Positions 17,346-26,549 of a stretch of 35,761 nucleotides of DNA are shown here, in pieces; position 1 is the first letter of the stretch; each line of letters opens with the position of its first letter. The DNA comes from Pseudomonadota bacterium (GTDB taxonomy: Bacteria; Pseudomonadota; Gammaproteobacteria; Xanthomonadales; Rhodanobacteraceae). Location: contig JAJYSM010000032.1 in the NCBI GenBank assembly GCA_021793575.1, positions 1 through 35,761 on the forward strand, in the 5' to 3' direction. A model generated the notes under the pieces. It saw only the letters and a list, made by a program, of their open reading frames with translations. It had not been told where the DNA came from and did no database searches. Both the position numbers and the translations under genes were made by a program.

Positions 17346-17915
17346 ATGCAACGCTGCCACTGGGCCACCGGCGACGAGCTGCTGCGCGAGTACCACGACA
17401 CCGAGTGGGGCGTGCCGCTGCACGACGATCGCGCCCTGTTCGAGTTCCTGTGCCTGGAAGGGGCGCAGGCCGGGCTGTCGTGGCGCACCGTGCTGGCCAA
17501 GCGCGAGCACTACCGGCGGGTGTTCCACAACTTCGAGATCGTCCGTGTTGCGGCGATGACCGAACGCGAGCTGGCCGAGCTGCTGCTTGATCCCGGCATC
17601 ATCCGCAACCGGCTGAAGGTGTGGGCGACCCGCGACAACGCGCTCGCCGCGCTCGCGGTCATCGCGGAATTTGGCAGTCTGGACGGCTATCTGTGGTCGT
17701 TCGTCGACGGCCAGCCGCTGCTCAACCGCTGGCGCGACCAGAGCGAGGTGCCCGCCAGCACCGAGCTGTCCGACCGCATGAGCAAGGCGCTCAAGCAGCG
17801 CGGCTTCCGCTTCGTCGGCAGCACCATCTGCTACTCGCTGCTGCAGGCCACCGGCATGGTGAATGACCATCTGGTGGGGTGCTTCCGGCATGCGGCTTGT
17901 GCTGGGGGGAGATGA
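17346..17915 (+). CDS. tag: Tag, DNA-3-methyladenine glycosylase I
   Basis: 189 residues, matching E. coli Tag (187) along its length. MQRCHW and EYHDTEWGVPLHDD open the protein; C4 and H17 match the first two zinc ligands. CLEGAQAGLSW and RGFRFVGSTICYS follow, and NDHLVGCFRH supplies the last His and Cys ligands. It excises 3-methyladenine from alkylated DNA in base-excision repair. The gene starts from an ATG at 17346 and is the last core-type gene before the restriction island; 208 bp separate it from hsdR. Confidence 0.96.
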   Translation: MQRCHWATGDELLREYHDTEWGVPLHDDRALFEFLCLEGAQAGLSWRTVLAKREHYRRVFHNFEIVRVAAMTERELAELLLDPGIIRNRLKVWATRDNALAALAVIAEFGSLDGYLWSFVDGQPLLNRWRDQSEVPASTELSDRMSKALKQRGFRFVGSTICYSLLQATGMVNDHLVGCFRHAACAGGR

Positions 17916-18123
17916 GTGCGTAGGCGAGTGGCGGATGGTCGTCGACAAGGCCCTCCCGGTCATTGAACCTGAGCCCACCCGTATGGTGGTCCTGGCCACG
18001 GCTGGCGGCACCCTGCCCAAGCACCCAGGCGATGTTGGACGCTCCCATCCGTCCGGTAGACTTGCGAGGTCATTGATCGAACGCCTGTTCATGGCGCGGT
18101 GGCGATCCTAGAACGAGGTTCTC

Positions 18124-21100
18124 ATGCAAGTCAGGGAAAGCACCATCGAGCAGGAGCTGATCGAGAAGCTTGGCGAGCTCAAGTACACGCTGCGCCCGGA
18201 CATCCGCGACCGCGCGGCGATGGAGCGCAACTTCCGCGAGAAGTTCGAGGCGCTGAACCGGGTCAGCCTGACGGACAGCGAGTTCAAGCGCCTGCTGGAC
18301 GAGATCGTCACCCCGGACGTGTTCAAGGCCGCGCAGACGCTGCGCCACCGCAATGCCTTCGCCCGCGACGACGGCACGCCGCTCAACTACACGTTGGTGA
18401 ATATCAACGACTGGTGCAAGAACGACTTCGAGGTCGCCAGCCAGTTTCGCATCAATACCGATTACAGCTACCACCGCTACGACGTGCTGCTACTGGTCAA
18501 TGGCGTGCCGGCGGTGCAGATCGAGCTGAAGACGCTCGGCATCAAGCCGCGCCGGGCGATCGAGCAGATCGTCGAGTACAAGAACGACCCCGGCAACAGC
18601 TACACCCGCACACTGCTGTGCTTCATTCAGCTATTCATCGTCAGCAACCGCGATTTCACCTACTACTTCGCCAACAACAACGCGCGCCACTTCGCGTTCA
18701 ACGCGGACGAGCGCTTCCTGCCGATCTACCAGTACGCCGCGCCGGACAACACCAAGGTCAATGGCATCGACGCCTTCGCCGAGGCGTTCCTCGCCAAGTG
18801 CGCCCTGGGCCAGATGATCAGCCGCTACATGGTGCTCGTGGCCAGCGAGCAGAAGCTGTTGATGATGCGGCCGTACCAGATCTATGCGGTGAAGAACATC
18901 GTCGAGTGCATCGAGAAAAACCTCGGCAACGGCTACATCTGGCACACCACCGGCAGCGGCAAGACGCTCACCAGCTTCAAGGCCTCCACCCTGCTCAAGG
19001 CCAACCCGGCCATCGAGAAGTGCCTGTTCGTGGTGGACCGCAAGGATCTGGATCGCCAGACCCGCGAGGAGTTCAACCGCTTCCAGCAAGGCTGCGTCGA
19101 GGAGAACACCAACACCGGCGCGCTGGTGCGCCGCATGCTCTCGGACGACGCGGCCGACAAGGTCATCGTCTGTACCATCCAGAAACTCGGCCTGGCGCTG
19201 GACGAAAACAGCCAACGCAACAAGGGCCGCGAGAAGCGCGGCCTGGCCAGCCACGCCGAGCAGCTCGCAGCGCTGAGTGACAAGCGCATCGTCTTCATCT
19301 TCGACGAATGCCACCGCTCGCAGTTCGGCGACAACCACCAGGCCATCAAGGAGTTTTTCCCCAAGGCCCAGCTGTTCGGCTTCACCGGCACGCCGATCTT
19401 CGAGCAGAACGCCAGCTACAAGCGCATCGAGGGCGAAGAGCAGACCCTCAGGACCACCGAGGACCTGTTCCAGCAATCGCTGCACGAATACACCATCACC
19501 CACGCCATCGAAGACAGGAACGTCCTGCGCTTCCACGTCGACTACTACAAGCCGGACGGCAAGCATCCCCCGAAGCCCGGCGAAACCCTGGCCAAGCGCG
19601 CCGTGGTCGACGCCATCCTGGCCAAGCACGACATCAGCACCGGCGGACGCCGCTTCAACGCGATCCTCGCCACCGCGTCCATCAATGACGCCATCGAATA
19701 CTTCGAGCTGTTCGAGGTCGCGCAGGCCGAGAAGCACCAGGCCGATCCGCACTGGCAGCCGCTCAACATCGCCGCCGTGTTCTCCCCGCCGGCTGACGTC
19801 AGCGCCGACGTGAAGCAGTTGCAGGAAGACCTGCCGCAGGAGCAGGAAGACAACAAGAAAGACCCTGAAGCCAAGAAGGCCGCACTCAAGACCATCATTG
19901 CCGACTACAACTCAGCGTTCGGCACCAACCACCGCATCGAGGAGTTTGACGCCTACTACCAGGACGTGCAGCAGCGCATCAAGGACCAGCAGTTCCCCAA
20001 CGCCGACCTGCCGATGAAGGGCCGCGAGAAGCTCGACATCGTGATCGTGGTGGACATGCTGCTCACCGGCTTCGACAGCAAGTACCTCAACACCCTGTAC
20101 GTAGACAAGAACCTCAAGCACCACGGCCTGATCCAGGCGTTCAGCCGCACCAACCGCGTACTCAACGACACCAAGCCCACCGGCAACATCCTCGACTTCC
20201 GCGGCCAGCAGAAGGAAGTGGATGCCGCCATCGCGCTGTTCTCCGGCGCCAAGGCCGACAAGGCGCGCGAGATCTGGCTGGTGGATACCGCACCCGTGGT
20301 CATCGACAAGCTGAAAGTGGCGCGCGACAAGCTCGACAACTTCATGCAGTCGCAAGGCCTTACCGGCAAGCCCGACGACATCGCCAACCTCAAGGGCGAT
20401 GCCGCCCGCGCCGCCTTCGTCGAGCACTTCAAGCAGGTGCAGAAGCTCAAGACGCAGCTTGACCAGTACACCGACCTCACGCCCGAACAGGCGCAGCAGA
20501 TCGACCAGGTGCTGCCGCGCGACGAACACAACGCCTTCCGCGGCGCCTACCTGGAAACCGCGCAGCGGCTGCGCGCGCAGCAAGCCAAGCCGACCGGTCA
20601 GAAAGACGAGGCGGTTGACCAGCTCGATTTCGAGTTCGTGCTGTTTGCCTCCAGCACCATCGACTACGACTACATCATGAAACTGATCGCCGACTACTCG
20701 GCGAAGACCCCCGGCAAGGCCAGCATGAGCCGCGAGCAGCTGATCGGCCTGATCGCCGGCGATGCCAAGTTCATGGACGAGCGCGAGGACATCAGCGAGT
20801 ACGTGCGTGGCCTCAAGGCCGGCGAAGGCCTGGACGAAGCCGCCATCCGCGCCGGCTACCGGCAGTTCAAGGCCGATAAGAGTGCCAAGGAAATGACCGT
20901 GCTGTCCGGCAAGCACGGCCTGCCCGTGGCCGCGTTGCAGGCCTTCGTCGATGCCATCCTCGCCCGCCGCATCTTCGATGGCGAGCAGCTCACCGAGCTG
21001 CTGGCGCCGCTGGAGCTTGGCTGGAAAGCACGCACGCAGAAGGAGCTGGCGCTAATGGGCGACCTGCTGCCGCTGCTGAACAAGCGGGCGGGTGGACGCG

Positions 21101-21132
21101 AGATTGCCGGGCTCAAGGCCTACGAACAATAA
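18124..21132 (+). CDS. hsdR: HsdR, type I restriction endonuclease subunit R
   Basis: 1002 residues from an ATG with GAGG upstream. The N-terminal nuclease domain has the PD-(D/E)xK core (D120 in YDVLLLVNG, then E134-x-K136 in QIELK). The SF2 translocase follows: Walker A TTGSGKT at 275-281, DECHRSQF at 394, FTGTPIF, and the later helicase motif FSRTNRVLNDTK. The C-terminal helical region ends GGREIAGLKAYEQ. HsdR drives ATP-dependent DNA translocation and cleavage once assembled with HsdM2-HsdS on unmodified DNA. Here it is the first gene of the island, whereas hsdM is last, 7.5 kb away. Its final 111 bp recur as a diverged remnant at 22042. Confidence 0.96.
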   Translation: MQVRESTIEQELIEKLGELKYTLRPDIRDRAAMERNFREKFEALNRVSLTDSEFKRLLDEIVTPDVFKAAQTLRHRNAFARDDGTPLNYTLVNINDWCKNDFEVASQFRINTDYSYHRYDVLLLVNGVPAVQIELKTLGIKPRRAIEQIVEYKNDPGNSYTRTLLCFIQLFIVSNRDFTYYFANNNARHFAFNADERFLPIYQYAAPDNTKVNGIDAFAEAFLAKCALGQMISRYMVLVASEQKLLMMRPYQIYAVKNIVECIEKNLGNGYIWHTTGSGKTLTSFKASTLLKANPAIEKCLFVVDRKDLDRQTREEFNRFQQGCVEENTNTGALVRRMLSDDAADKVIVCTIQKLGLALDENSQRNKGREKRGLASHAEQLAALSDKRIVFIFDECHRSQFGDNHQAIKEFFPKAQLFGFTGTPIFEQNASYKRIEGEEQTLRTTEDLFQQSLHEYTITHAIEDRNVLRFHVDYYKPDGKHPPKPGETLAKRAVVDAILAKHDISTGGRRFNAILATASINDAIEYFELFEVAQAEKHQADPHWQPLNIAAVFSPPADVSADVKQLQEDLPQEQEDNKKDPEAKKAALKTIIADYNSAFGTNHRIEEFDAYYQDVQQRIKDQQFPNADLPMKGREKLDIVIVVDMLLTGFDSKYLNTLYVDKNLKHHGLIQAFSRTNRVLNDTKPTGNILDFRGQQKEVDAAIALFSGAKADKAREIWLVDTAPVVIDKLKVARDKLDNFMQSQGLTGKPDDIANLKGDAARAAFVEHFKQVQKLKTQLDQYTDLTPEQAQQIDQVLPRDEHNAFRGAYLETAQRLRAQQAKPTGQKDEAVDQLDFEFVLFASSTIDYDYIMKLIADYSAKTPGKASMSREQLIGLIAGDAKFMDEREDISEYVRGLKAGEGLDEAAIRAGYRQFKADKSAKEMTVLSGKHGLPVAALQAFVDAILARRIFDGEQLTELLAPLELGWKARTQKELALMGDLLPLLNKRAGGREIAGLKAYEQ

Positions 21133-21146
21133 GGAGGAGCACCAAC

Positions 21147-21995
21147 ATGGAAACACAACAAGTCCAGACCCTGACCGTCACCTTCGAAGGCCATGCTCAG
21201 CGTACGGAAAACGGCGTCGAATACTGGTTGGCCCGCGACCTGCAGCATTTGCTGGGCTACACCGAGTGGCGGAACTTTCAACAGGTTTTGAACAAGGGCA
21301 AGACTGCCTGTGAAGGCTCCGGCCATGCTGTTGGCGACCATTTTGTTGACGTCAACAAAATGGTCGAAATCGGCTCGGGCGCACCCCGCGACATCGACGA
21401 TGTGATGCTCACCCGCTACGCCTGCTACCTCATCGCCCAGAACGGCGACCCGAGGAAACCGGAGATCGCGTTCGCCCAGACCTACTTTGCCATCCGCACG
21501 CGCCAGGCCGAGCTGATCGAGCAACGCCTGCTGGAAGCCGAACGGGTTCAGGCCCGACGCAAGCTGTCGGATACCGAGAAGGAGCTGTCCAGCGTCATCT
21601 ACGAACAGACCGGTGGCAACCAGAACTTCGCCCTGATCCGCAGCAAGGGCGATCACGCCCTGTTCGGCAAGAGCACCCAGGCCATGAAGGCGCAGTGGCA
21701 GGTGCCGGACAGCCGCCCGCTGGCCGACTTCGCCCCCACCATCGTGCTCAAGGCCAAGGACTTCGCCACCGAGATCACCATCCACAACGCGCGCACGCAC
21801 CGGATGGGCAGCGAGCCCGCCATCGCGCGCGAACACGTCATCAACAACGAGGCCGTGCGGCAAACCCTGCTCAGCCGCGGCATTCGCCCCGAAGCCCTGC
21901 AGCCGGCCGAGGACAAAAAAAAGGTGGAGCGCCGTTTGGCTGCCGCCGATAAAAAGACCCTGCAAAACCCGGACAAGCTGCCCGATGACGAGTGA
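21147..21995 (+). CDS. dinD: DinD-like DNA-damage-inducible protein
   Basis: 282 residues with a strong ribosome site (AAGGAGGAGC) 14 bp after hsdR. The BRO-N/DinD features are visible: EYWLARDLQHLLGYTEWRNF, the DHFVDVNKMVEIGSGA motif, DVMLTRYACYLIAQNGDP and AQTYFAIRTRQAELIEQ, then NFALIRSKGDHALFG. E. coli DinD is SOS-induced and inhibits RecA strand exchange. I see no LexA box directly upstream, so here it is probably transcribed with hsdR. It lies between hsdR and a remnant of a second hsdR 3' end, as cargo. A perfect 32-bp palindrome lies within the gene. Confidence 0.92.
   Translation: METQQVQTLTVTFEGHAQRTENGVEYWLARDLQHLLGYTEWRNFQQVLNKGKTACEGSGHAVGDHFVDVNKMVEIGSGAPRDIDDVMLTRYACYLIAQNGDPRKPEIAFAQTYFAIRTRQAELIEQRLLEAERVQARRKLSDTEKELSSVIYEQTGGNQNFALIRSKGDHALFGKSTQAMKAQWQVPDSRPLADFAPTIVLKAKDFATEITIHNARTHRMGSEPAIAREHVINNEAVRQTLLSRGIRPEALQPAEDKKKVERRLAAADKKTLQNPDKLPDDE
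21335..21366. repeat. Perfect 32-bp palindrome inside dinD
   Basis: CGACCATTTTGTTGAC (21335-21350) is followed immediately by its exact complement (21351-21366), with no spacer. It encodes the DHFVDVNKMV segment of DinD. By chance a perfect 32-bp palindrome is expected about once in 4 billion positions. It could extrude as a cruciform or fold in the mRNA. Confidence 0.95.
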
Positions 21996-22041
21996 GCGCC
22001 AACCTTTGGAAGGAACGGTGTCGCCCCAGCTCGGTCGGGGC

Positions 22042-22152
22042 TGGAAGGCGCGCACGCAGAAGGAGCTGGCGTTGATGGGCGATCTGCTGCCGCTGTTGAA
22101 GAAGCGGGCAGGCGGGCGCGAGATCGCTGGGCTCAAGGCGTACGAGGAATGA
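22042..22152 (+). pseudogene. hsdR: Remnant of a second hsdR 3' end
   Basis: From TGG at 22042 to TGA at 22152 the sequence aligns without gaps to the end of intact hsdR (21022-21132): 16 differences in 111 bases, nearly all synonymous, changing only N to K, Q to E and the stop codon. It encodes WKARTQKELALMGDLLPLLK and ends GGREIAGLKAYEE. A frame from the ATG at 21985, inside the end of dinD, runs into it (55 codons) and ends in an ATGA overlap with hsdS, so it may serve translational coupling. This is most simply the tail of an older hsdR allele left next to hsdS. Confidence 0.92.
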
Positions 22153-23336
22153 GGATGGCGGAGCGAGGCGCGAAGACGGTGGTGCCGAGGCTGCGGTTTC
22201 CAGAGTTCGGGAAAGAGCAAGCGTGGGATATAAAACCGTTTTCGCAGATTCTGACGATCGGAAGTGGCAAGGATTACAAGCACCTTGATGGTGGGCCTAT
22301 CCCGATGTATGGGTCTGGCGGCTACATGCTTTCGGTCAGTGATTACTTGTATGACGGTGAGAGTGCTTGCATCGGACGGAAAGGGACTATCAACAAGCCG
22401 ATTTTCCTAAGCGGGAAATTCTGGACTGTAGACACGCTTTTTTACACGCACTCTTTCAAAGGTTGCCTGCCTCGTTTCGTGTTCTTGCATTTCCAGAAAA
22501 TCGATTGGCTAAAGCACAATGAGGCGGGAGGTATCCCCAGCCTGTCGAAATCGAACATCGAAAAGATTGAGGTCGCTGTTCCTGGATTAAAAGAGCAACA
22601 AAAGATCGCCGACTGCCTGACGTCGCTGGACGAAGTGATTACCGCGCAGGGGCGGAAAGTGGAGGCGTTGAAGGCGCACAAGCGCGGCCTGATGCAGCAG
22701 CTTTTCCCCCGCGAAGGCGAAACCCGCCCGCGCCTCCGCTTCCCCGAATTCCGCAACGCGCCGGAGTGGAAGCAAGAGACGCTTGGCGAGACTACTGAAG
22801 TTCTCATGTGCAAGAGGATATTTGCAAGTGAAACCAACGCGGCCGGAGGAGTGCCGTTCTACAAGATCGGTACTTTGGGTGGGGCGCCGGACGCTTACAT
22901 ATCGAAAGAGCTTTTCGAGGACTACAGGTCCCGATACAACTTCCCTAGAATCGGCGAAATCTTGATCACCTGCAGCGGCACTGTCGGGAAGTGCTTGCGC
23001 TATGACGGAAGCGCCGCGTACTTCCAAGATTCGAATATCGTGTGGATTGACAACCCGACCGACGCGATCAGCAATGATTTCCTTTTTGCTCTGATCTCTA
23101 ACGTTGACTGGAGTAAGTTGAACTCAACGACCATAACGCGGATATACGGTCCCGATTTACGCGGTCTTTCAATCAAGTATCCGAAAGATGCTGCCGAACA
23201 AAAGCGTATCGCCGATTTCCTTTCGTCTCTCGACACGCAGATCACCGCCGAATCCAACCAGCTCGCCGCCCTCAAGACCCACAAGCAGGGCCTGATGCAG
23301 CAGTTGTTCCCCGCACCGGAAGCCACCGGCGCATGA
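22149..23336 (+). CDS. hsdS: HsdS, type I restriction specificity subunit
   Basis: 395 residues from the ATG at 22149, which overlaps the TGA of the hsdR remnant (ATGA); an ATG at 22155 is an alternative. It has the two-half architecture of HsdS: each half opens with PRLRFPEF, followed by a target recognition domain, then a conserved helix (AEQKRIADFLSSLD and its first-half counterpart EQQKIADCLTSLDEVI) and GLMQQLFP. The two recognition domains set a bipartite target. Their DNA is visibly lower in GC than the conserved helices, as usual for exchanged specificity domains. It forms the methylase with HsdM and the endonuclease with HsdR. The target sequence cannot be read from this alone. Confidence 0.94.
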   Translation: MRMAERGAKTVVPRLRFPEFGKEQAWDIKPFSQILTIGSGKDYKHLDGGPIPMYGSGGYMLSVSDYLYDGESACIGRKGTINKPIFLSGKFWTVDTLFYTHSFKGCLPRFVFLHFQKIDWLKHNEAGGIPSLSKSNIEKIEVAVPGLKEQQKIADCLTSLDEVITAQGRKVEALKAHKRGLMQQLFPREGETRPRLRFPEFRNAPEWKQETLGETTEVLMCKRIFASETNAAGGVPFYKIGTLGGAPDAYISKELFEDYRSRYNFPRIGEILITCSGTVGKCLRYDGSAAYFQDSNIVWIDNPTDAISNDFLFALISNVDWSKLNSTTITRIYGPDLRGLSIKYPKDAAEQKRIADFLSSLDTQITAESNQLAALKTHKQGLMQQLFPAPEATGA

Positions 23337-23890
23337 GCAGCCTGATCCTCTACACCACCGAGGACGGCACCAGCCGCATCCAGCTGCGCGCCGACGGCCA
23401 GACCGTGTGGCTTACCCAATTGGACATGGCCGAGCTGTTCCAGACCAGCAAGCAGAACATCGCCAAGCATCTCAAGGCGATCTTCGCCGACGGCGAGTTG
23501 CAGGCTGATGCAGTTGTCAACCAATGGTTGACCACTGCCGCCGACGGCAAGAACTACCGGGTGGCGCACTACAACCTGGACGCCATCCTTGCCGTGGGCT
23601 ACCGCGTGCGCTCGCCGCGCGGCGTGCAGTTCCGCCAATGGGCCAGCACCGCGCTCAAGGAATACCTGCTCAAGGGCTTCGTCATGGACGACGAACGCCT
23701 GAAGAGTCCCGACGGGCGCCCGGACCACTTCGACGAGATGCTGGCGCGCATCCGCGACATCCGCGCCTCGGAGAAACGCTTCTACCAGAAGGTGCGTTAC
23801 TGGCGGCAGAGGATGTGTGAAATTATCATGTTCAATGACTTCTCGCAGTTGGCGGACGCGATCCCATTAGCCACCAGGCGAGCAACTTGA
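23333..23890 (+). pseudogene. RhuM-family protein, C-terminally truncated
   Basis: The ATG at 23333 overlaps the hsdS stop (ATGA). The first ~155 residues match RhuM-type proteins, which often accompany type I restriction systems: VWLTQLDMAELFQTSKQNI (helix-turn-helix), LDAILAVGYRVRSPRGVQF, STALKEYLLKGFVMDDERLK and RASEKRFYQKVR. Family proteins normally continue to about 330-340 residues. Here the match stops near 23797 and the frame runs 31 residues further through unrelated sequence to a stop at 23888-23890. The break is probably where the following ATPase block joined. The remaining N-terminal half might still bind DNA. Confidence 0.8.
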
Positions 23891-23906
23891 CACATCAGGG
23901 TGCTGA

Positions 23907-26549
23907 ATGATGAATGCAGTCTTTGAAAATGGGGCGCAGTGGATTCGCGCAGACTTTCATCTACATACTCGTGTAGATCGCGAATTCAACTTCGTGGGTG
24001 ATGACAACTTCTACAACAGCAACTACGTAGATGCGCTGGAAAAAGCAGGCATCCGGCTCGGCATTATCACCAATCACAACAAGTTCGACTTCGATGAGTT
24101 CAAGGCGCTACGCAAGACAGCCCAGAAAAAAGGGGTTGCACTACTGCCTGGCGTCGAGTTGTCGGTCAACGATGGGGCCAATGGCATTCATACGCTAGTT
24201 GTTTTTTCCGACGACTGGTTGGCGGATGGTCATGACCATATCAATCCCTTCTTGGGTGTTGCTTTCGAAGGAAAAATACCCGCTCAGTATGAACAGGAAA
24301 ACGGACGATCCTCTCTGTCGCTGCTGGAAACCATTAAAAAGCTGGAAGGCTACAACCGCGACTTTTTCCTCGTTTTTGCCCATGTCGAAGCGCCGAGCGG
24401 ACTTTGGGCCGAACTAGACGGTGGGCGTCTTTCCGAGCTAGGCCAAAACGAAGTCTTTCGTCGGCGCACACTTGGCTTCCAAAAGGTTTGCACCTACAAC
24501 AAACTGCAAGAAAGGAACAAACCCTGCCGTACCAAAGTTCAGCAGCACCTTAATGACTGGTACCCAGCTGAACTCGAAGGCTGCGACGCCAAGTGCATAG
24601 ATGACATCGGCCAGGGTAAAGCTTGTTACCTCAAATTGGGCGAGCTGTCCTTCGAAGCGGTCAAGTTTGCCTTGAGCGACCCCGCTTCGCGGGTCGCCCT
24701 GGAGCCGTCCAAACATCAGGCATCGCACATTCGGAGCATTCACTTCGACGGCGGCATCTTGGATGGGCAGACGCTGCACTTCTCACCCGAACTCAACACG
24801 CTCATCGGCATCCGGGGCAGCGGCAAGTCGTCCATCCTGGAAGCGGTGCGCTATGCCCTCGATATTCCACGGGGCGAAAAGGCGCAGGACACCAGGTACA
24901 AAGACGAATTGATCCGCCATACCCTCGGCAGTGGCGGCAAGGTGACGCTGACGGTCTGCGATGTGTACGACCAAGAGTTCACCATCTCCCGCATCTTCCG
25001 CGAAGCACCGAACGTCTATCTGAACGGCAAATTGCAGCCCGGCGTGTCGATCCGGGAAACCGTGCTGCGCCGTCCGATCTACTTCGGGCAAAAAGACCTC
25101 TCCAGCACCGGCGAGGGTTTCGAGACCGATCTGGTAGAAAAGCTGGTCGGCGAGAAGCTTCGTGTGTTGCGCGATGACATCGAGCACCAACGCCAGCGCG
25201 TGCGCGAAGCCGCCCTACGCTGGCTCAAGCTCAGCAATACCGCCGAACTCAAGCGCGACTTCGAGACCCAACTTAATGATGCCAACTTCCGTCTGAACAA
25301 GTTCGCGGAATACGGTGTCGCCGACAAGCTTCAAAAACGTCTGGGGTTCCAGCAGGACGCCGCTGCGCTCACGCGCATGAAGGAGCGAGCAGACAACTTC
25401 ATCCTCGCCCTGGGCAGCTTGATCGCCGAGCACGAGGACGAACTGCGCAACGCAACGAGCTACGTGTCCCGGCAGAACCCGGACTTCTTCTCTGCGTACT
25501 ACGCTGAGTTTTCCAACCTCATTGCCAAGGTCGATCAGCTCAAGCAGATCGAGCAAGAGGCGCGCGCCATTGCGGGTCGCCTCAAGACCAAACAGGGTGA
25601 GTTTGAAGGCGCAAGCATGAGCCTTCAGGAGGAGTTCGCACAAGTCGAGCGGCAACTGGCCCAGGAACTCAAGCAGACCGGCATGACCGCCATCCAGCCG
25701 GACGATTTCCTGGCGCAGCAGCAGCGCAAAACCAAGGCGGAGCAAATGCTGGAAGCGCTGGCTAAGCAGGAGGGCCAGCAAAACAGCATCCGTGACGCGC
25801 TGTTTGCCGAGATCGACAAGCTCAACGAGCTTTGGTTGCGCGAGTTCAACGCCATCAAGGCCGAGCTGGATCGCGTCAACGCCGGCCACACCGCCCTGCA
25901 GATCGAGGCCGACTTCAAGGGCGACAAGGAAGCAGCCATCGGTTTCATGCAGCAACTCTTCAAGGGCAGCAACATCCGCGAAACCACCCTGCGCGCGGTC
26001 ATGGAGGATCACGCCGACTTCGGCGGTCTGTTGCGTGCCCTGCCGGGAGCCTTGGCTAAGGCGGGCAGCACCCCCGAGGTCTTCGAAAAGACCTTCATGC
26101 AGAACTTGGCCGAGTTCGTCACCCGGCAGGTGCCCAATCGCTTCGCCATCCGTTATCGTGGCAAGGAGCTGAAGCACCACTCACTCGGGCAGCGCGCTTC
26201 GGCGTTGCTGCTGTATGTGCTCAGCCAACGGCAGAACGATGTCATCATCATCGATCAGCCGGAAGACGATCTGGACAACCAGACCATCTACGACGATGTA
26301 ATCAAGCTGCTGCGTAAAATGAAACCTCACGCCCAATTCATCTTTGCCACCCACAACGCCAATTTCCCTGTGCTGGGTGACGCCGAACAGGTGCACGCCT
26401 GCCAGTACCGGGATGAAAAGGTCGCCACGCAAAGCGGGAGCATCGACGCCCGCCCGGTGCAGGACGCCATCATCAACATCATGGAGGGAGGCCAGGAAGC
26501 CTTCAACCGTCGCAAAGAGGTCTACAACCTATGGAAACCACAGAGCTGA
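23907..26549 (+). CDS. PHP-domain / SMC-like ABC ATPase, candidate defence protein
   Basis: 880 residues. The N-terminal PHP phosphoesterase domain shows DFHLHT (H18 and H20), ITNHN (H57), LPGVELSV (E84) and FAHVEAP, so metal-binding residues are present. The ABC ATPase follows: Walker A GIRGSGKSS at 301-309, a long coiled-coil-rich insert (about 420-720, including an Ala/Gln/Glu-rich stretch), signature SLGQRAS at 759, Walker B DVIIIDQPEDD at 778 and H-loop ATHNANF (H816). This order resembles TrlF-like PHP-ATPases often seen in restriction islands. It probably couples nucleic-acid sensing by the ATPase to PHP-domain nuclease action. That is inference. The downstream AlbA_2 gene overlaps it by 19 bp. 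Confidence 0.88.
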   Translation: MMNAVFENGAQWIRADFHLHTRVDREFNFVGDDNFYNSNYVDALEKAGIRLGIITNHNKFDFDEFKALRKTAQKKGVALLPGVELSVNDGANGIHTLVVFSDDWLADGHDHINPFLGVAFEGKIPAQYEQENGRSSLSLLETIKKLEGYNRDFFLVFAHVEAPSGLWAELDGGRLSELGQNEVFRRRTLGFQKVCTYNKLQERNKPCRTKVQQHLNDWYPAELEGCDAKCIDDIGQGKACYLKLGELSFEAVKFALSDPASRVALEPSKHQASHIRSIHFDGGILDGQTLHFSPELNTLIGIRGSGKSSILEAVRYALDIPRGEKAQDTRYKDELIRHTLGSGGKVTLTVCDVYDQEFTISRIFREAPNVYLNGKLQPGVSIRETVLRRPIYFGQKDLSSTGEGFETDLVEKLVGEKLRVLRDDIEHQRQRVREAALRWLKLSNTAELKRDFETQLNDANFRLNKFAEYGVADKLQKRLGFQQDAAALTRMKERADNFILALGSLIAEHEDELRNATSYVSRQNPDFFSAYYAEFSNLIAKVDQLKQIEQEARAIAGRLKTKQGEFEGASMSLQEEFAQVERQLAQELKQTGMTAIQPDDFLAQQQRKTKAEQMLEALAKQEGQQNSIRDALFAEIDKLNELWLREFNAIKAELDRVNAGHTALQIEADFKGDKEAAIGFMQQLFKGSNIRETTLRAVMEDHADFGGLLRALPGALAKAGSTPEVFEKTFMQNLAEFVTRQVPNRFAIRYRGKELKHHSLGQRASALLLYVLSQRQNDVIIIDQPEDDLDNQTIYDDVIKLLRKMKPHAQFIFATHNANFPVLGDAEQVHACQYRDEKVATQSGSIDARPVQDAIINIMEGGQEAFNRRKEVYNLWKPQS

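Noticed and set aside
24676-24697. Hairpin GCGACCC...GGGTCGC inside the PHP-ABC ATPase gene
   Set aside because: Short, with a bulge or internal mismatches; expected by chance in GC-rich coding DNA.
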